A stretch of 64,000 nt of DNA, taken from positions 37,029 to 101,028 of the forward strand of contig NZ_JAEPRQ010000010.1 in assembly GCF_016629665.1 (NCBI RefSeq), given 5' to 3'. Source of the stretch: Paracoccus caeni. Lineage in GTDB: Bacteria; Pseudomonadota; Alphaproteobacteria; Rhodobacterales; Rhodobacteraceae. The notes below the pieces were generated by a model. That model did not search any database. It saw only the letters and a program-made list of their open reading frames with translations, and had not been told where the DNA came from. Numbering within the stretch: position 1 is the stretch's first letter; each line of letters opens with the position of its first letter. Positions 52,414 to 61,487 of the stretch are shown one piece after another. Both the position numbers and the translations under genes were made by a program.

Positions 52414-53796
52414 ATGTCTGATTTCGATACAGTTCTGACGGGAAACGTCATCCTGACGGATCGAGAGATTTCCCGCGGGTTTGTCGCGATCCGCGACGGC
52501 CAGATTGCGATGATCGGCGAAGGCACCGCCCCGGCTGCGCCAGAGATGCACGATTTCGGCAATGGTATCATTCTGCCCGGCGCGGTCGATGCTCAGGTTC
52601 ATTCACTCTCGCAAAAAGGCGCCGAGGGTTTTGCGCATTCGACCCGTGCGGCGGCGGCGGGCGGGGTCACGACGATCGTGGATATGCCCTATGATGAGGG
52701 CAATCTGGTCTGTTCGGCAGAGGCGGTAGGCCGCAAGGTCGCGATGATCGAAAGCGATGCCCGTATCGATGTGGCGCTTTACGGCACCATCCGCCCCGGC
52801 GATGGTCCCGCGCGCATCGCCGAACAGGCGGCATCAGGCGTCTGCGCCTACAAGTTTTCGACCTTCGGCACCGATCCCGAACGCTTTCCTCGTATCCCGC
52901 CTGCCTTGTTGCGCGCCTGCTTTGCCGAGGTCGCCCGGACCGGGCTGGCGGCGGGTGTCCATAACGAGGACGACGCCTATGTCCGCGCCGCCATCGCCGA
53001 GGTCGAGGCGTCGGGCATCAGCGATTGGCGTGCCCACGGCATGTCGCGTCCGGTTCTGGCCGAGACGCTGGCCATGCTTCAGATTTATGAGACAGGTGCC
53101 GAGACCGGATGTCCGGCTCATGTCGTCCACTGCTCGGTCGGGCGCGGCTACGACATCGCGGCGATGTATCGCCAAGGCGGTGATTATGCGACCGTCGAAT
53201 GCTGCATCCACTATCTGACATTGGATGAAGAGAACGACGTTTCCCGATTGGGCGGCAAGGCCAAGATCAATCCACCCGTCCGCCCTCGGCGCGAGGTCGA
53301 GGCGATCTGGCGTCATCTGGCGGCAGGGCGCGTTTCCATGGTGTCCACCGACCATGTCAGTTGGAGCGAGGACCGCAAGACCGATCCGGCGATGCTGAAA
53401 AATGCCTCTGGCGTGCCGGGGCTGGAGGTGATGGTGCCTCTGTTCGTCAAGGGCGCATTGGCTCGGGGTGTTCCCCTGATCTGGGCCGCACGGCTTATGG
53501 CTGAAAACCCGGCGCGCCATTTCAGACTGGATCACCGCAAGGGTGGGCTTCGGGTGGGGCGTGATGCGGATGTGACGGTGCTGGTCGATCGCCCTGCAAT
53601 CTATGATGCCGCCGCCAGCCGTCATTCGATCGCGGGCTGGTCCCCCTATGACGGGATCGAGCTGCCCTGGACCGTAGCTGCGACATGGCGGCGTGGCCAG
53701 ATGGTCTTTGATGGAACCGAAGTTACAGCCGAGCCCGGAACAGGCCAGTTCGTTCGCCCGCCGGCAGCGCTTGGCATTCGGCAGGAATTGCTTTGA
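52414..53796 (+). CDS. Hydantoinase/dihydropyrimidinase-family amidohydrolase
   Basis: This 460-residue cyclic amidohydrolase of the hydantoinase/allantoinase/dihydroorotase fold has the bridging Lys147 (CAYKFSTFG), His ligands in VVHCSVG, and Asp in VSTDHVSW. The first metal motif is DAQVH: Gln61 replaces the first His of the usual HxH. In the operon it fits opening of hydantoin-5-propionate to N-carbamoyl-glutamate, the fourth step of ergothioneine breakdown. The next gene supplies the carbamoyl hydrolase and begins within this gene's stop (TGATG). It is the first gene of the operon. Confidence 0.88.
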   Translation: MSDFDTVLTGNVILTDREISRGFVAIRDGQIAMIGEGTAPAAPEMHDFGNGIILPGAVDAQVHSLSQKGAEGFAHSTRAAAAGGVTTIVDMPYDEGNLVCSAEAVGRKVAMIESDARIDVALYGTIRPGDGPARIAEQAASGVCAYKFSTFGTDPERFPRIPPALLRACFAEVARTGLAAGVHNEDDAYVRAAIAEVEASGISDWRAHGMSRPVLAETLAMLQIYETGAETGCPAHVVHCSVGRGYDIAAMYRQGGDYATVECCIHYLTLDEENDVSRLGGKAKINPPVRPRREVEAIWRHLAAGRVSMVSTDHVSWSEDRKTDPAMLKNASGVPGLEVMVPLFVKGALARGVPLIWAARLMAENPARHFRLDHRKGGLRVGRDADVTVLVDRPAIYDAAASRHSIAGWSPYDGIELPWTVAATWRRGQMVFDGTEVTAEPGTGQFVRPPAALGIRQELL

Positions 53797-55037
53797 TGAA
53801 GCGCAACCTTGATGCCTCCGGCGATGAGATCAGCGCGGATTTGGATGGCTTGGCCCGCATAACCGATCCGGATCGACCCTGGACCCGTCGCGCCTTTTCG
53901 CCGCGCTTTGATCAGGGGCGGGATTATCTGCGGGATCGCTTTGCAACCTCTGGATTGCAGGTTTCGACCGATGCGGGGGGAAACCTGATTGGCCTTCGCC
54001 CCGGCATCGATCCTACCGCTGGCACGATCATGATCGGCTCTCATTCCGATACGGTGCCGGATGGAGGGCGCTTCGACGGGGTGGCGGGCGTGATCGTAGC
54101 AATGGAAGTCGCCCGCACCCTTGAGCGTCGGGGCGTAAGGTTGCGGCATAATCTGGCGGTCGTCGATTTTCTGGCCGAAGAGGTCTCGATCTTCGGGGTC
54201 TCGTGCATCGGTTCCCGTGCCATGGCGGGCGTGCTGCCGCATAACTGGCTGGATCGCAGCAGCGATGGTCGCGATCTGGCACAGGCAATGCGCGATGTCG
54301 GGGGGAATCCGGGCAAATTGTCCGGCGCGCTGCAACAGAATTTGCGGGCGTTTCTGGAACTGCATATCGAACAGGGTCCGGTATTGGAGCGCGATGGGCT
54401 GAGTATCGGCGTGGTGATCGGGATCGTCGGCATCTCGCGGGTCGAGATTTCGGTGACCGGGCGGCCCGACCATGCAGGCACGACGCCAATGAATGCGCGC
54501 GCCGACGCGCTGGTCGCGGCTTCGCGCATCGTCGGCCAGATCGATGCGCGCGCCAAAGCGTTGACCGGGCAGGGTGCCCATTTCACCGCCACTGTCGGAG
54601 AATTTGAAATCGCGCCCAATGCCGCCAATGTGGTGCCGGGCCGGGTGCGGATGCTGGTCGATATTCGCGCCGAACGTCCCGAGGATAGCGCTGCTTTCAT
54701 TTCGTGGCTGAAGAACATCGAGGATGATTCCGAGGTCGAGGCGCGACTAATTTCCGACAATGCCCCGGTGCGGATGGACGCGGGCTTGCAACAGATATTG
54801 TCGGAAGCCGCAGAGGGGTTGGGCGTAGCTCATCGCAGCATGGTGTCTGGCGCGGGTCATGATGCGGCATTCATGGCGCGGATATGCCCTGCGGCGATGA
54901 TCTTCGTTCCCTGTAAGGACGGGCGGTCCCATTGCCCCGAGGAATGGGCGGATATCGCCGACCTGACGCTGGCGGCAGAAATACTTTCAGACGCCGTGAT
55001 GAAACTTGACGCGAAAACGGAGGGCCAGGATGGCTAG
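53796..55037 (+). CDS. M20-family N-carbamoyl-L-amino acid hydrolase
   Basis: This 413-residue metal-dependent amidohydrolase of the carbamoylase/allantoate amidohydrolase group has GSHSDTVPDGGRFDG (two metal ligands), LAEEVSIFG, LELHIEQGPVLE, the dimer-domain motif GRPDHAGTTPMNARADA and GAGHDAAFM. It probably hydrolyses N-carbamoyl-L-glutamate to L-glutamate, CO2 and ammonia, the last step of the proposed route. The ATG at 53796 overlaps the previous stop by one base. It has no signal peptide and is cytoplasmic. Confidence 0.9.
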   Translation: MKRNLDASGDEISADLDGLARITDPDRPWTRRAFSPRFDQGRDYLRDRFATSGLQVSTDAGGNLIGLRPGIDPTAGTIMIGSHSDTVPDGGRFDGVAGVIVAMEVARTLERRGVRLRHNLAVVDFLAEEVSIFGVSCIGSRAMAGVLPHNWLDRSSDGRDLAQAMRDVGGNPGKLSGALQQNLRAFLELHIEQGPVLERDGLSIGVVIGIVGISRVEISVTGRPDHAGTTPMNARADALVAASRIVGQIDARAKALTGQGAHFTATVGEFEIAPNAANVVPGRVRMLVDIRAERPEDSAAFISWLKNIEDDSEVEARLISDNAPVRMDAGLQQILSEAAEGLGVAHRSMVSGAGHDAAFMARICPAAMIFVPCKDGRSHCPEEWADIADLTLAAEILSDAVMKLDAKTEGQDG

Positions 55038-56121
55038 GATTCTAACGGAAAAGGATGTCGAGCCTGCGGTTCGCGGTGGCGCGGTCTATGCCGCAGGCGG
55101 CGGTGGTTGGGTCGATCACGGGCGCAAGCTGGGCTACGCTGCCGTCAATGCCGGTGCGCCTGAACTGGTTTCGATTGATGAACTGGGCGACGATGACTGG
55201 GTTGCGACCGCTGCCGCTATCGGTGCCCCGGCCTCGACCACGCCATGGGAGATGCGTGGCGTCGATTACGTCAAGGCTGTTCAGCTTTTGCAAGAGGCGC
55301 TTGGCGAACGGGTCGCCGCGCTGATGATCGGCCAGAACGGCAAATCCTCGACCCTCAATGCGTGGCTGCCTTCTGCCATTCTCGGTTGCAAGGTGCTGGA
55401 TGCGGTTGGCGATATGCGCGCCCATCCAACCGGCGATATGGGCGCAATCGGCATGGCGGGAAAGCCCGACCAGTCGATTCAGACTGCTGTTGGCGGCAAT
55501 CGTGAACAGAACCGCTATATCGAACTGGTGACCCGCGGCGCGACGGGCAGGGTCTCGCCGATCCTGCGCACCGCGTCAGATATGTCGGGCGGGTTCATCG
55601 CTTCGGCCCGCAATCCTGTCAGGGCCAGCTATGTCGCGAAAAATGCCGCCCTTGGCGGGATTTCTAAGGCGCTTGAGCTGGGCCACGCCATCATTGCGGC
55701 GGAACCGAAGGGTCCGGCTGCGGTGCTTGACGCGATGCTGAAGACCACAGGTGGCGCGGTGCTGATCGAGGGTGAGATCACTGAAAAGAACGTGGTCTAT
55801 ACCAATGAAGCCTTTGATGTCGGCACCGTGACCATCGGCAGCGGCGACAAGGCGGTGAAACTGCATGTCATGAATGAATACATGGCCGTCGAAGCCGCAG
55901 ACGGTACGCGCCTTGCAACCTTTCCCGACGTGATCACCACGCTTTCGCCGCAGATGGAGCCGCTGTCTGTCGGCGAATTGCGGGTGGGGATGCGGGTGCA
56001 TGTTTTGCATGTCGCCAAAACGCTTATTCCGATTGGCGCCGGCCTGCTGGACCCGGCGATCTATGCACATCCCGAAAAGGTCATGGGCATCAATCTGACC
56101 GATTACGCGCTGGAGGGCTGA
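55030..56121 (+). CDS. DUF917-family thiohydantoin desulfurase
   Basis: This 363-residue DUF917 protein starts at ATG 55030 (GGAGGG upstream) and overlaps the previous gene by eight bases. DUF917 proteins include the S-methyl-thiohydantoin desulfurases and are related to hydantoinase-type subunits. The N-terminus has GGAVYAAGGGGWVDHGRKLG. An acidic/His-containing region (AVGDMRAHPTGDMGAIGMAG) could bind metal. Its position between carbamoylase and urocanase-like genes fits removal of sulfur from a thioxo-imidazolidinone propionate to give hydantoin-propionate. The assignment rests on family knowledge plus operon context. Confidence 0.82.
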   Translation: MARILTEKDVEPAVRGGAVYAAGGGGWVDHGRKLGYAAVNAGAPELVSIDELGDDDWVATAAAIGAPASTTPWEMRGVDYVKAVQLLQEALGERVAALMIGQNGKSSTLNAWLPSAILGCKVLDAVGDMRAHPTGDMGAIGMAGKPDQSIQTAVGGNREQNRYIELVTRGATGRVSPILRTASDMSGGFIASARNPVRASYVAKNAALGGISKALELGHAIIAAEPKGPAAVLDAMLKTTGGAVLIEGEITEKNVVYTNEAFDVGTVTIGSGDKAVKLHVMNEYMAVEAADGTRLATFPDVITTLSPQMEPLSVGELRVGMRVHVLHVAKTLIPIGAGLLDPAIYAHPEKVMGINLTDYALEG

Positions 56122-56123
56122 GC

Positions 56124-57782
56124 ATGCCAAGGGACAATCCGCGCAACCCCGGCTTTCCGATCCCCTCCGGTCCTGACCTGCGTGCCAAAGGATGGCGGCA
56201 AGAGGCGCTGCTGCGCCTGCTGGAAAATGTGCTGGCGGTTGGTGAAGATCCAGAAAATCTTGTCGTATATGCCGCTCTGGGCAAGGCTGCCCGGAACAAG
56301 GCCGCCCACGACGCCATCGTCGCCGCGCTGACGAATATGGACGAGGATCAGACGCTTGTGATCCAGTCGGGCAAGCCGGTCGGTCTAATGAAAACCTCGG
56401 CTCAGGCGCCGATGGTGATCATGGCCAACTGCAATGTCGTCGGGCAATGGGCAAAGGCGGAGAACTTCTATGAGCTTGAGCGGAAGGGCCTGATCTGTTG
56501 GGGCGGGCTGACCGCCGGAGCATGGCAATATATCGGCTCGCAAGGAGTCATTCAGGGCACCTACGAAATCTTCATGCGCATTGCCGAGCGCCGTTTTGGC
56601 GGGACGTTGCATGGTCGCTTCGTGCTGACGGCAGGGCTTGGCGGCATGGGCGGCGCCCAGCCGCTGGCGGGCCGGATGGCAGGGGCTGCGATCCTTTGCG
56701 TCGAGATCGATCCCGAACGCGCGCGCAAACGCAAAGAGATCGGTTATCTTGATGAGATCGCCCCGGATCTGGACAGCGCGCTACGTCGTATCGAACAGGC
56801 GCGTGCCGCGGGCGAGCCGTTGTCGGTCGGACTGGTGGGCAACGCGGCTGAAATCTATCCCGACATCGCAGGGCGCGGGATCGTGCCGGATATCGTCACC
56901 GATCAGACCTCGGCCCATGATCTGGTCTATGGCTATATCCCGGTCGGATATGATCTTGACCGCGTGCGGCGCTTGCGCAGCCAGAACCCGTCCGAACTGA
57001 TCGAAGCCGGACGCGCCTCTATCGCCAAACACGTCGAAGCGATGTTGCAGTTTCAGCGTTCGGGCGCCGAAGTCTTTGACAACGGCAACCTGATCCGCAC
57101 ACAGGCCAAAGAGGGCGGCGTTGCCGATGCCTTCGACATCCCGGTCTTTACCGAGGCCTATCTGCGGCCTCTGTTCTGCCGAGCGATCGGGCCGTTTCGC
57201 TGGATGGCCTTGTCGGGCGAGCCTTCCGATATCGCGCGGATCGATGATCTGGTGCTGGAAATGTTCCCGGACAATTACATCGTCACCAACTGGATTAACC
57301 TTGCCCGGCAGAACGTCCCGTTCGAAGGGCTGCCTGCCCGCATCGCCTGGCTTGGTCATGGAGAACGTAGCGCGCTGGCCCGGCGGGTGAACCAATTGGT
57401 TCAGTCGGGCGAGTTGCAAGGCCCGGTCGCTTTCTCGCGCGATCATCTGGATTCGGCGGGGATGGCCCATCCGAATATCATGACCGAAAACATGCGGGAC
57501 GGATCGGACGCCATCGCCGATTGGCCGCTTCTTGATGCGATGCTTCTTTGTGCGTCGCGTGCGGATCTGGTGGTCATTCATTCGGGCGGCGGCGGCTATG
57601 CCGGCTTCATGACCTCTGCGGGCGTCACCATCGTCGCGGATGGCACCGGGGCGGCTGATGAACGGCTGGAGCAGGCGCTGGACAACGATACCGGGCTGGG
57701 CGTGATCCGCTATGCGGATGCTGGCTATCTCGATGCGCTGGACGAGGTTGCCAAAAAGAAGATCGGACGCATCGAAATCTGA
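56124..57782 (+). CDS. Urocanase-family hydratase, probably thiourocanate hydratase
   Basis: This 552-residue protein has the full urocanase layout: NAD-binding region with LTAGLGGMGGAQPLAGRMAG, the DQTSAHD segment and SRDHLDSAGMAHPN, ending GLGVIRYADAGY. In canonical urocanase an active-site Cys lies in LPARICW. Here the residue is Ala408 (LPARIAW). A hydratase acting on the more reactive thiourocanate could dispense with it. It starts two bases after the DUF917 stop. The product would be a 2-thioxo-5-oxoimidazolidine propionate, the substrate of the DUF917 enzyme. Confidence 0.85.
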   Translation: MPRDNPRNPGFPIPSGPDLRAKGWRQEALLRLLENVLAVGEDPENLVVYAALGKAARNKAAHDAIVAALTNMDEDQTLVIQSGKPVGLMKTSAQAPMVIMANCNVVGQWAKAENFYELERKGLICWGGLTAGAWQYIGSQGVIQGTYEIFMRIAERRFGGTLHGRFVLTAGLGGMGGAQPLAGRMAGAAILCVEIDPERARKRKEIGYLDEIAPDLDSALRRIEQARAAGEPLSVGLVGNAAEIYPDIAGRGIVPDIVTDQTSAHDLVYGYIPVGYDLDRVRRLRSQNPSELIEAGRASIAKHVEAMLQFQRSGAEVFDNGNLIRTQAKEGGVADAFDIPVFTEAYLRPLFCRAIGPFRWMALSGEPSDIARIDDLVLEMFPDNYIVTNWINLARQNVPFEGLPARIAWLGHGERSALARRVNQLVQSGELQGPVAFSRDHLDSAGMAHPNIMTENMRDGSDAIADWPLLDAMLLCASRADLVVIHSGGGGYAGFMTSAGVTIVADGTGAADERLEQALDNDTGLGVIRYADAGYLDALDEVAKKKIGRIEI

Positions 57783-57872
57783 TTTTCCGGCAGGCTGCTG
57801 CGAACGGGAAATCGTCAGGATCAACAACAGACGGGCCCGGCGTCGCACCGGCGAGGGTCAACGGGGAGTTAC

Positions 57873-59183
57873 ATGGATACGTTCCAACAGAACCTTTCAG
57901 CGGTGCCGGGCAAGCGCAAGACTTCTCCGGGCAGGGCGGTCGCTGCCGCATCCATCGGGAATGCGCTGGAATGGTATGATTTCACCATCTATGCGCTGTT
58001 CGCCGTTTATATCGCAAAGAACTTCTTTCCGGGTGGCGACGACACGGTTGAACTGGTCAAGGCATTCTTGGCCTTTGGCCTAGGCTTCGTCATCCGCCCG
58101 CTGGGCGCCATCATGATCGGGGTTTATGGCGACAAGGCGGGCCGCAAGGCTGCATTGTTCCTGACGATCATGATCATGGCGGTCGGGACGTTGATGATCG
58201 CCATCGCGCCGACTTATGCCGCGATCGGCATCGGCGCGCCGCTGATGATCCTTGCCGGTCGGATCCTGCAAGGCTTCTCTGCCGGGGGCGAAATCGGCGG
58301 GGCGGCGGCGTTTCTGGTTGAACATGCCCCGCCCGAACAGAAGGGCAAATTTGCTTCCTGGTTGCAGGCCAGCATGGCGATCTCGAATATCATGGGCGCG
58401 CTGGTGGCCTTTGCCGTCACTTCGCTTCTGACCGAGCAGCAGGTCGGTGACTGGGGCTGGCGCATTCCGTTCTTCATCGGTGTCCTGATCGCGCCGGTCG
58501 GATTGTGGTTGCGCCGCACGCTGGACGAAACCCCGGCTTTCGAGGCCGAGCGCGCCTCGGCAGAGCGCGAGCCCGCCAGTGCGCCGTTGAAACTGGTCTT
58601 CACAGAATATCTGGGCGCGCTGCTGAAGGGGACCGCCTTTTCCATCCTTTGGGCAGTCTGCGTCTATGTGCTGATCATCTATATGCCGATCTTTGTGCAG
58701 CGGGCCTTTGGGTTTGCACCGTCGCAGGCCTTCACGGCGTCGCTGATCGGTAACGTCTTTCTGGCCGTGGGCTGCGTTTTCGCAGGCACTATCTCGGACA
58801 AGATCGGGCGCCGGTTGATGCTGGGTATCGCCGCTGCGGCGATGCTTGTCGCTGTCTATCCGCTGCTGGCATGGCTGCAATCTTCGCCGACGCTAACCAC
58901 GCTGATCATCGTGCAAAGCCTGTTTTGCATCATGGTGTCCGGCTTCGTAGGCGTTGCCCCCGCGACCCTGTCCGAGGTGTTCCCGACGCATATCCGTTCT
59001 ACCGGGATGTCGCTGGCCTATAACACCGCCGTCACGATCTTCGGCGGCTTTGCTCCGGCGATGCTGACATGGCTCAGCACCACCGCGATCGGCAATTATG
59101 CACCCAGCCTTTACGTCTCGGCGGCGGCCTTGATTTCGCTTATCGCGATCATCGTTCTGCCGAAACCTCATTCGACCAACTGA
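57873..59183 (+). CDS. MFS metabolite:proton symporter (MHS family)
   Basis: This 436-residue twelve-helix MFS protein of the metabolite:H+ symporter type has the starting motif ASIGNALEWYDFTIYALFA, the loop motif GVYGDKAGRKAALF, and RILQGFSAGGEIGGAAAFL. It lies 90 bases after the urocanase-like gene and before the exported ergothionase-like gene. It probably imports the pathway substrate. Because the next gene product appears to be periplasmic, the imported molecule could be thiourocanate rather than ergothioneine itself. That is inference. Confidence 0.88.
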   Translation: MDTFQQNLSAVPGKRKTSPGRAVAAASIGNALEWYDFTIYALFAVYIAKNFFPGGDDTVELVKAFLAFGLGFVIRPLGAIMIGVYGDKAGRKAALFLTIMIMAVGTLMIAIAPTYAAIGIGAPLMILAGRILQGFSAGGEIGGAAAFLVEHAPPEQKGKFASWLQASMAISNIMGALVAFAVTSLLTEQQVGDWGWRIPFFIGVLIAPVGLWLRRTLDETPAFEAERASAEREPASAPLKLVFTEYLGALLKGTAFSILWAVCVYVLIIYMPIFVQRAFGFAPSQAFTASLIGNVFLAVGCVFAGTISDKIGRRLMLGIAAAAMLVAVYPLLAWLQSSPTLTTLIIVQSLFCIMVSGFVGVAPATLSEVFPTHIRSTGMSLAYNTAVTIFGGFAPAMLTWLSTTAIGNYAPSLYVSAAALISLIAIIVLPKPHSTN

Positions 59184-59191
59184 TCTGCTGC

Positions 59192-59214
59192 GCGCGACCC
59201 TTGGCGGGTCGCGC
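59192..59214 (+). terminator. Intercistronic hairpin between MFS and ergothionase-like genes
   Basis: GCGCGACCC (59192-59200) pairs perfectly with GGGTCGCGC (59206-59214) around a five-base loop. The following GTCCCTTCATCTT is only mildly T-rich. It may be a partial terminator or a stabilising hairpin that adjusts expression of the last gene. Confidence 0.55.
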
Positions 59215-59245
59215 GTCCCTTCATCTTAACGCGAAAGGAACCGTC

Positions 59246-60910
59246 ATGTTCACCTCGATACGCGCCTCCCGTGCGCTACCTGTTTGCGGCCTTTGCGTCA
59301 CGCTGATCCTGGGCGGCATCCCTGCCATGGCCGATGAGTGGACCATCGACGGGACATCGCTGACGGTAGAGCAGGTGGTGGATATTGCCCGCGACGACGC
59401 GGCGACCATCGCCTTTGGGCAAGGAGTGGATGATCAGATTTCCAGAAGCTTCGATCTGGTGATGGAAGCCGCGCTGCAAGGCAAGGCCGTCTATGGCCTG
59501 ACGGTTGGTGTCGGCTGGAACAAGGATCGTCCGGTCTTTGCGATGAAAGACGGTAAACGCGTGCTGGATGACGAGTTGCTGAACCTGTCGCGCGCGTTCA
59601 ACACGTCATCGCTGCGTGCGCATGGCGCGGGCGTCGGTGATCCGATGCCTGCCGAGATCGTCCGCGCCGGTATGGTGATCCGCCTGAACCAGATCGCCTC
59701 GGGGAGGACCGGGGTGCAGCCCGCAGTGGCGCAGATCTATCGCGCATTCCTTGAGCAAGGGATCACGCCTGTCGTGCCGTCGCGCGGCTCGGTGGGCGAG
59801 GCCGACATTACGCTTGCCTCGCATATCGGGCTGGCGATGATCGGTGAGGGAGAGGTATTCGTGAAGGGCAGGCGGGTGCCTGCCGCAGAGGCCCTGACCG
59901 AGGCCGGGATCGCGCCGCTGGAACCTGTTGGCAAGGACTTCCTGTCTATTCTCAGCACCAATGCTTTGACGGCGGGACATGCTGCATTGCTGTCGCATGA
60001 TGTCGAGGCCTATCTGGACAAGGAAAGCGTCATCTTTGCCTTGGCGCTGGAAGGGTTCAACGGCAATGTCGCCCCGTTCCTCGCCGCAACAAACGATATC
60101 CGCCCGTTCCCCGAGAACCTCGCAGGTGCGCAAGCGATCCGCGAGGGATTGCAGGGCAGCTATCTGTGGTCGCCCTCGGATGATCGGGCCTTGCAGGATC
60201 CGCTCTCCTATCGAACCATGGCTTATGTTCTGGGCGGCGCAAAGATCGCGGCGCAGGACCTGGCCGCGACGCTGGAGATTCATATCAATCACAGCGACGA
60301 CAATCCGGGCGTCGTCCTGGATGCGACCGATGACAACCAGTCAGAACAGGTTTCCGGTTATTTCATCGACGGCGAGGTGGCGGGCGCCATCTATCCGACC
60401 GCGAATTTCGAAATGCTTCCCGTCGCCACGCGCGTGGAGAACCTGAACACCGCGCTGGTCCGTTTGTCGCGGGCGATCACCATGCAGACGATCCGGTTCG
60501 AAAACCCCGAGCTGACACATCTTTCCCGCTTCCTTGCGGCCGATGAAAATCAGGGTCACGCTTTCGGGGCGATTCAGAAACCGCTGGTCGCGTTGCTGGC
60601 AGAGAACCAGCAGATCGGTGCCCAGTCGCCCACAGCATCGGTCGCCATGGCCGGGAACATCGAGGATCTCGACAGCCACGCCCCTCTCTCGGTCGCCAAT
60701 CTGGAGCGGATATTGGACAATCTCTACTGGATGTCCTCGATACAGATGTTGCACGCGGCGCAGGCGGTCGATCTGCGTGAACCATCCGCACTGGGCGACG
60801 CCACATCGAAGTTGCTGGCCGATTATCGTGATCAGGTCGCTTTCGTCGAACATGATCGAATCTATTCGGACGATTTCCACAAGGGCTACGACTTCTTGCG
60901 CAACCGTTAG
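59246..60910 (+). CDS. Exported ammonia-lyase-fold enzyme without MIO motif, probably ergothionase
   Basis: The 554-residue protein starts at ATG 59246 (AAAGGAA upstream) with a signal peptide ending in PAMA before DEWTID. The fold is that of histidine/phenylalanine ammonia-lyases (YGLTVGVGWNKD, QNQQIGAQSPTASVA-like region, ENPELTHL), but the Ala-Ser-Gly that forms the MIO cofactor is replaced: GSVGASG becomes GSVGEAD (Glu185-Asp187). Ergothionases eliminate trimethylamine from ergothioneine by acid-base chemistry without MIO, giving thiourocanate. Operon context strongly favours this. The signal peptide points to a periplasmic location. The upstream frame from 59069 overlaps the transporter gene and is not used. 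Confidence 0.85.
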   Translation: MFTSIRASRALPVCGLCVTLILGGIPAMADEWTIDGTSLTVEQVVDIARDDAATIAFGQGVDDQISRSFDLVMEAALQGKAVYGLTVGVGWNKDRPVFAMKDGKRVLDDELLNLSRAFNTSSLRAHGAGVGDPMPAEIVRAGMVIRLNQIASGRTGVQPAVAQIYRAFLEQGITPVVPSRGSVGEADITLASHIGLAMIGEGEVFVKGRRVPAAEALTEAGIAPLEPVGKDFLSILSTNALTAGHAALLSHDVEAYLDKESVIFALALEGFNGNVAPFLAATNDIRPFPENLAGAQAIREGLQGSYLWSPSDDRALQDPLSYRTMAYVLGGAKIAAQDLAATLEIHINHSDDNPGVVLDATDDNQSEQVSGYFIDGEVAGAIYPTANFEMLPVATRVENLNTALVRLSRAITMQTIRFENPELTHLSRFLAADENQGHAFGAIQKPLVALLAENQQIGAQSPTASVAMAGNIEDLDSHAPLSVANLERILDNLYWMSSIQMLHAAQAVDLREPSALGDATSKLLADYRDQVAFVEHDRIYSDDFHKGYDFLRNR

Positions 60911-61487
60911 GACTTGTTTTCTGGCACAACAGAGCGGACCTATTCGCCATTTTTCAGCGTGGAAACGGCGGCGCTCCCTGCCGGGACAGCGCAATGGTGT
61001 CTCGAATATGCTTCGACTTTCGAAAACCATCGACGAAACGGTCGTGTCTCTCCAAAGTGAGACCTATGCAAAAACGCTGGATCTCTGGATCTAGGTCTCC
61101 GGATGAGTTGAGATTGTGTTTATTGGTAAGGTGCAGATGTCAATATTTCTATGTTCGTTAGATTGAGATCGAGGATTGATCAAGTCGGACACTTGATGCT
61201 TGGCAATTTACGGCGGTTGCGTGCCCCCGCAACCAGAATCCAATTATGATACCAAATACTTAGAAACTGCCCGCAGGGGCAGATTATTGCGTTCGCAGAT
61301 TACATCGTAAGCGTTGCATCTGACCCTCGCCAGACCACCTGAAACCTGCAGCCTAGGATACTGGCCGCGACCGGCATTGGGTGATATTGAACCCGGACGG
61401 CGAGGTCGTCGCGGTCAGCAACAGAAATGTGCCCTTGCGCGCACCGGACAACGATCTGCAAGAAATTATTCGACCGCTGGAGTAGCC
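60911..61487. other. Intergenic region with an isolated IS66-type end
   Basis: No supported gene. AT-richer sequence lies around 61110-61300. At 61306-61326 the 21-base string that also begins the IS66 element at 61921 appears, without transposase genes behind it, suggesting a solo end of a lost element. Confidence 0.5.
61306..61326 (+). repeat. IS66-end direct repeat, copy 1
   Basis: The 21 bases beginning CGTAAGCGTTGCATC are identical to those at 61921-61941, 615 bases apart in the same orientation. The GTAAGCG start is typical of IS66 termini. The sequences after the shared 21 bases differ. Confidence 0.8.

Noticed and set aside
52414..57782. Ordinary histidine-utilisation operon
   Set aside because: There is no imidazolonepropionase or formimidoylglutamase gene, the urocanase-like and lyase-like proteins lack their canonical catalytic groups, and a DUF917 gene is present.
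59246..60910. Ammonia-lyase gene as a pseudogene because the MIO tripeptide is missing
   Set aside because: The frame is full-length and intact, and MIO-free members (ergothionases) are known. The operon context explains the change.
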